Positions 61,896 to 64,000 of a DNA stretch of 64,000 nucleotides are shown piece after piece. The DNA comes from SICV01 sp038045265. GTDB taxonomy: Archaea > Nanobdellota > Nanobdellia > Pacearchaeales > GW2011-AR1. Numbering within the stretch: the stretch's first letter is position 1; each line of letters opens with the position of its first letter. The notes below the pieces were generated by a model. That model worked only from the letters and a program-made list of their open reading frames with translations. It made no database searches and was not told the DNA's origin. Location: assembly GCA_038045265.1 (NCBI GenBank), contig JBBSYL010000014.1:1-64000 (forward strand), written 5' to 3'. The translations under genes and the position numbers were made by a program.

Positions 61896-63160
61896 TTTTC
61901 CTCCTCAACGCATCTAAACGAACTACTATTAAATGCACTTCTAAGCAAATTAGGACAACACTCATTTTTCCCATAATCTCCAAACTCGTTCACATCCTTG
62001 CATGTCTTCTCACATTTCAATAAAGAAGAATCAACACCCAATATACTTCTATTCCCATTTATAACAATTCCAAATTTACTCGTTCTTGAATCATATGGAA
62101 TTGTTAAAGAAGCTATTCCATCATCATATTCAATAATACTTCCGCTTGGCTCTGTTCCCGAAAAGTCCTCTGCAATTGCAAATCTGCTTGAATACAATTG
62201 ATAATTCTGCAATACTGCATTGTTAGAAGTTAAAGTCTGAAATACAAACGGACTTATATCTTCATAATTTAATCTTGTCTGATAACCATAATCTCCATAC
62301 ATCTGTTTTATATCCTTAATTGAAAAGTTTGAACTATTTTCTCCAAAAAATTCCACTCTTTTTTCATCCAATTCAACATTCAAATAACAATATGCGTCAT
62401 TTGTCTGAGCAGAATAATCGCCAATTGCATTCAAATTACCTGTATAAATTTCTAAATTTGCTCCACCACCGCCTCCGCCACTATTATCAGAACTAGCCAA
62501 AGTTAACATAACTTGTCTTTCCATCTCTGCAATATTAGTTGACCCAACATAACTTAAATTGTAAACAATTCCTTTAATTGTAACATTTCCTATTCCTTCG
62601 CCAGTCATCACAGCCGAATAATTTAAACTATTATTTTCAAATATAACTTCATCATTAGAATATCCATTAGAAATATTTTGAATAGACACTACTTTAACAC
62701 TGAAAGTATTATTCAATCTTATATACTCGCTTTTATTTGCCCACTGCCCAAGATTTACTATTCTACTTCCCGCACTAATTCCTTCAACTCCCCCACTACC
62801 AGCACCACTTCCTCCGCCTCCGCCACTTCCACCTCCCGAACCACCTCCGCCTCCTCCTCCTCCACCGCCAGAAAATAATCTCTTAACAAATCCAATTATT
62901 CCTCCTCCAGAACTTTCACCGCCCCCGCTTCCTGCACCAGATGAACTTCCACTGCTACTTCCTCCGCCACTATTATCAGAGCCAGCTAAAACATTTTCCC
63001 CTTCTGCATCAATCTCTTCTTGAGAACTTGAATCTATTTTAGAACTAAATATACAAGAATCATGATAACACTCGTAAGTTATCGCACCAGCAACACCCAA
63101 TGCAACAACAACAGAAGCGATGATAATTACTAACGCACTTATTTCTCCCTTAATATTCAT
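61892..63160 (-). CDS. Secreted protein with pilin-like N-terminus and Gly/Ser-rich linker
   Basis: The start MNIKGEISALVIIIASVVVALGVAGAI is preferred over an ATG 15 bases upstream; it resembles a class III (prepilin-like) signal. Residues about 50-120 are almost only Gly and Ser (several GGGGG runs). The outside domain then has paired cysteines (CYHDSC near the start; CEKTC ... ECCPNLL). No family recognised. It is the first gene of a two-gene unit with the peptidase. Confidence 0.7.
   Translation of the reverse strand: MNIKGEISALVIIIASVVVALGVAGAITYECYHDSCIFSSKIDSSSQEEIDAEGENVLAGSDNSGGGSSSGSSSGAGSGGGESSGGGIIGFVKRLFSGGGGGGGGGGSGGGSGGGGGSGAGSGGVEGISAGSRIVNLGQWANKSEYIRLNNTFSVKVVSIQNISNGYSNDEVIFENNSLNYSAVMTGEGIGNVTIKGIVYNLSYVGSTNIAEMERQVMLTLASSDNSGGGGGGANLEIYTGNLNAIGDYSAQTNDAYCYLNVELDEKRVEFFGENSSNFSIKDIKQMYGDYGYQTRLNYEDISPFVFQTLTSNNAVLQNYQLYSSRFAIAEDFSGTEPSGSIIEYDDGIASLTIPYDSRTSKFGIVINGNRSILGVDSSLLKCEKTCKDVNEFGDYGKNECCPNLLRSAFNSSSFRCVEEEK
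61899..61906 (-). promoter_or_regulatory. Shine-Dalgarno of the M64-like peptidase gene
   Basis: GAGGAGGA lies 3 bases before the ATG, inside the last codons of the upstream gene. It supports translational coupling. Confidence 0.55.
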
Positions 63161-63259
63161 CTCTTCCCTCTTCATTACATATTAGGCAAACTAATCTATA
63201 AAAACATTCTCTAACAAATCAACTGCAAGGTATTTAAACAAATTCATCTAAAGAAAGTG

Positions 63260-63957
63260 ATGAAAAAAGGGGATATTACTACATAGTATTGCTAATCATA
63301 TTTCTTATATTCTGGGCTTGGGCGGCAATCAATCCAACCTATTCAGACGGCTGGTTATTAGAAAATTATCTTGTCTTTATCACTGTTCCCATAATTATTC
63401 TCTCTGCATTCTATTTTAAATTATCAAAACTATCTTATACCTTGTTAACAATCTTTATGATTCTTCATGTTATTGGCTCTCACTACACGTACGCTGAAGT
63501 CCCTTTCGGATATACTCTTCAAAACTTATTTGGCTCGGCAAGAAATATGTATGACCGCCTTGTTCATTTCTCATTTGGCTTATTAATTGCATACCCTGTA
63601 AGAGAAATATTTATCCGTTTGAGTAAATCAAAGGGAATTTGGAGTTTCTGGTTCCCAATTGAATTAACTTTCGCTTTCTCCGCAATATACGAATTAATAG
63701 AATGGAGCGCAGTAACTTTTACCAATCCAGAAGCAGGGCTTGCATTTCTAGGCGCACAAGGCGACATCTGGGACGCACAAAAAGACATGGCTCTTGCAGG
63801 CCTCGGTTCAATAATCGCAATGTTCATCACAGGAATTATTCGTTCATCAATAGACAAATCATTCTGGAAAGAATTCAAACAAAGCTTTAAAGTCTCAAAA
63901 TCAGACAAGCCATTAGGTGAAGTCGCAATAAAAAAGTATATGAGAAAGAAAAAATAA
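63260..63957 (+). CDS. DUF2238 membrane protein, apparent frameshift at the start
   Basis: The protein has six or so membrane segments and the DUF2238 features SHYTYAEVPFGY, YDRLVHFSFGLLIAYPVREIF, ELTFAFSAIYELIEWSAV and GDIWDAQKDMALAGLGSI. The ATG at 63260 (MKKGD...) is out of frame, while one extra base in the A6/G4 run (63263-63272) would give MKKRGYYYIVLLIIF, the natural start. As it stands the best in-frame start is TTG at 63289, giving 222 residues. A frameshift, sequencing error or true TTG start are all possible. Confidence 0.82.
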
Positions 63958-64000
63958 TATTTACTCTACTTAGAAGCCCTGACGCTTTCTATAATACTCT

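Noticed and set aside
62800..62990. Repeated TCCGCC-type units that look like a repeat array
   Set aside because: They encode the Gly/Ser-rich linker of the secreted protein; units are short and without regular spacers, so not a CRISPR.
1..64000. rRNA genes, insertion sequences with transposases, CRISPR arrays, cas genes
   Set aside because: None was recognised in any part of the window.

Overview
The window looks like a draft scaffold from a small-genome DPANN-type archaeon, in the Woesearchaeota/Pacearchaeota range. That placement is an inference. The DNA is AT-rich. The information genes are archaeal (MCM helicase, RPA-like OB protein, aIF2-beta, Dim2/Pno1-like KH protein, archaeal AspRS and ProRS, GatD/GatE, deoxyhypusine synthase). 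Many genes have a TTTAWATA-type TATA box about 25 bases before the ATG, which suggests leaderless transcripts. A run of 100 N shows the sequence is a scaffold, so some broken genes may be assembly artefacts.

Layout. 1-5.5 kb: a rightward replication/translation block (mcm, RPA-like, aIF2-beta, DUF424, KH protein), then tRNA-Asn. 5.9-11 kb: small membrane proteins, a bacterial-type mnmA, a methyltransferase divergent from a TrmB regulator with a palindromic operator between them, nitroreductase, cupin and a VapBC module. 11-20 kb: ftsZ with a strong Shine-Dalgarno, DHH phosphoesterases, a beta-lactamase-fold hydrolase, an AbrB/PIN module and gatA/gatC. 20-34 kb: aspS, gatE, gatD, proS and gatB, so both tRNA-dependent amidation routes (GatCAB and GatDE) are complete here. 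Between gatD and proS lies a tightly overlapping operon of three secreted collar-like proteins. 34-40 kb: accessory region with two HEPN/nucleotidyltransferase modules, one ending in a histone-fold-like gene, a glycine-rich secreted protein, a BtpA/LamG chimera and a second AbrB/PIN module. 39.7-44.4 kb: deoxyhypusine synthase, a secreted zinc peptidase plus pilin pair, an acylphosphatase-UppS fusion and a third DHH protein. 44.5-63.2 kb: cell-surface region with a giant CARDB-repeat subtilase (interrupted by the N gap), a metzincin, two UPF0175/DUF3368 modules, a membrane-bound winged-helix regulator with a SIMPL protein, a lipoprotein, and another peptidase/pilin-like pair. The window ends with a DUF2238 membrane protein whose natural start seems to be frameshifted.

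Themes. (1) Seven toxin-antitoxin-like modules. In the VapBC and UPF0175 types, and the first HEPN module, repeat or palindrome sequences sit between the TATA box and a leaderless start, as expected for autoregulation. (2) A scattered but complete indirect Asn/Gln aminoacylation set, with a GatE that seems to lack its usual inserted domain. (3) Large secreted proteases paired with pilin-like genes. (4) Several likely frameshifts or chimeric joins at homopolymers or short repeats that need read-level checking.
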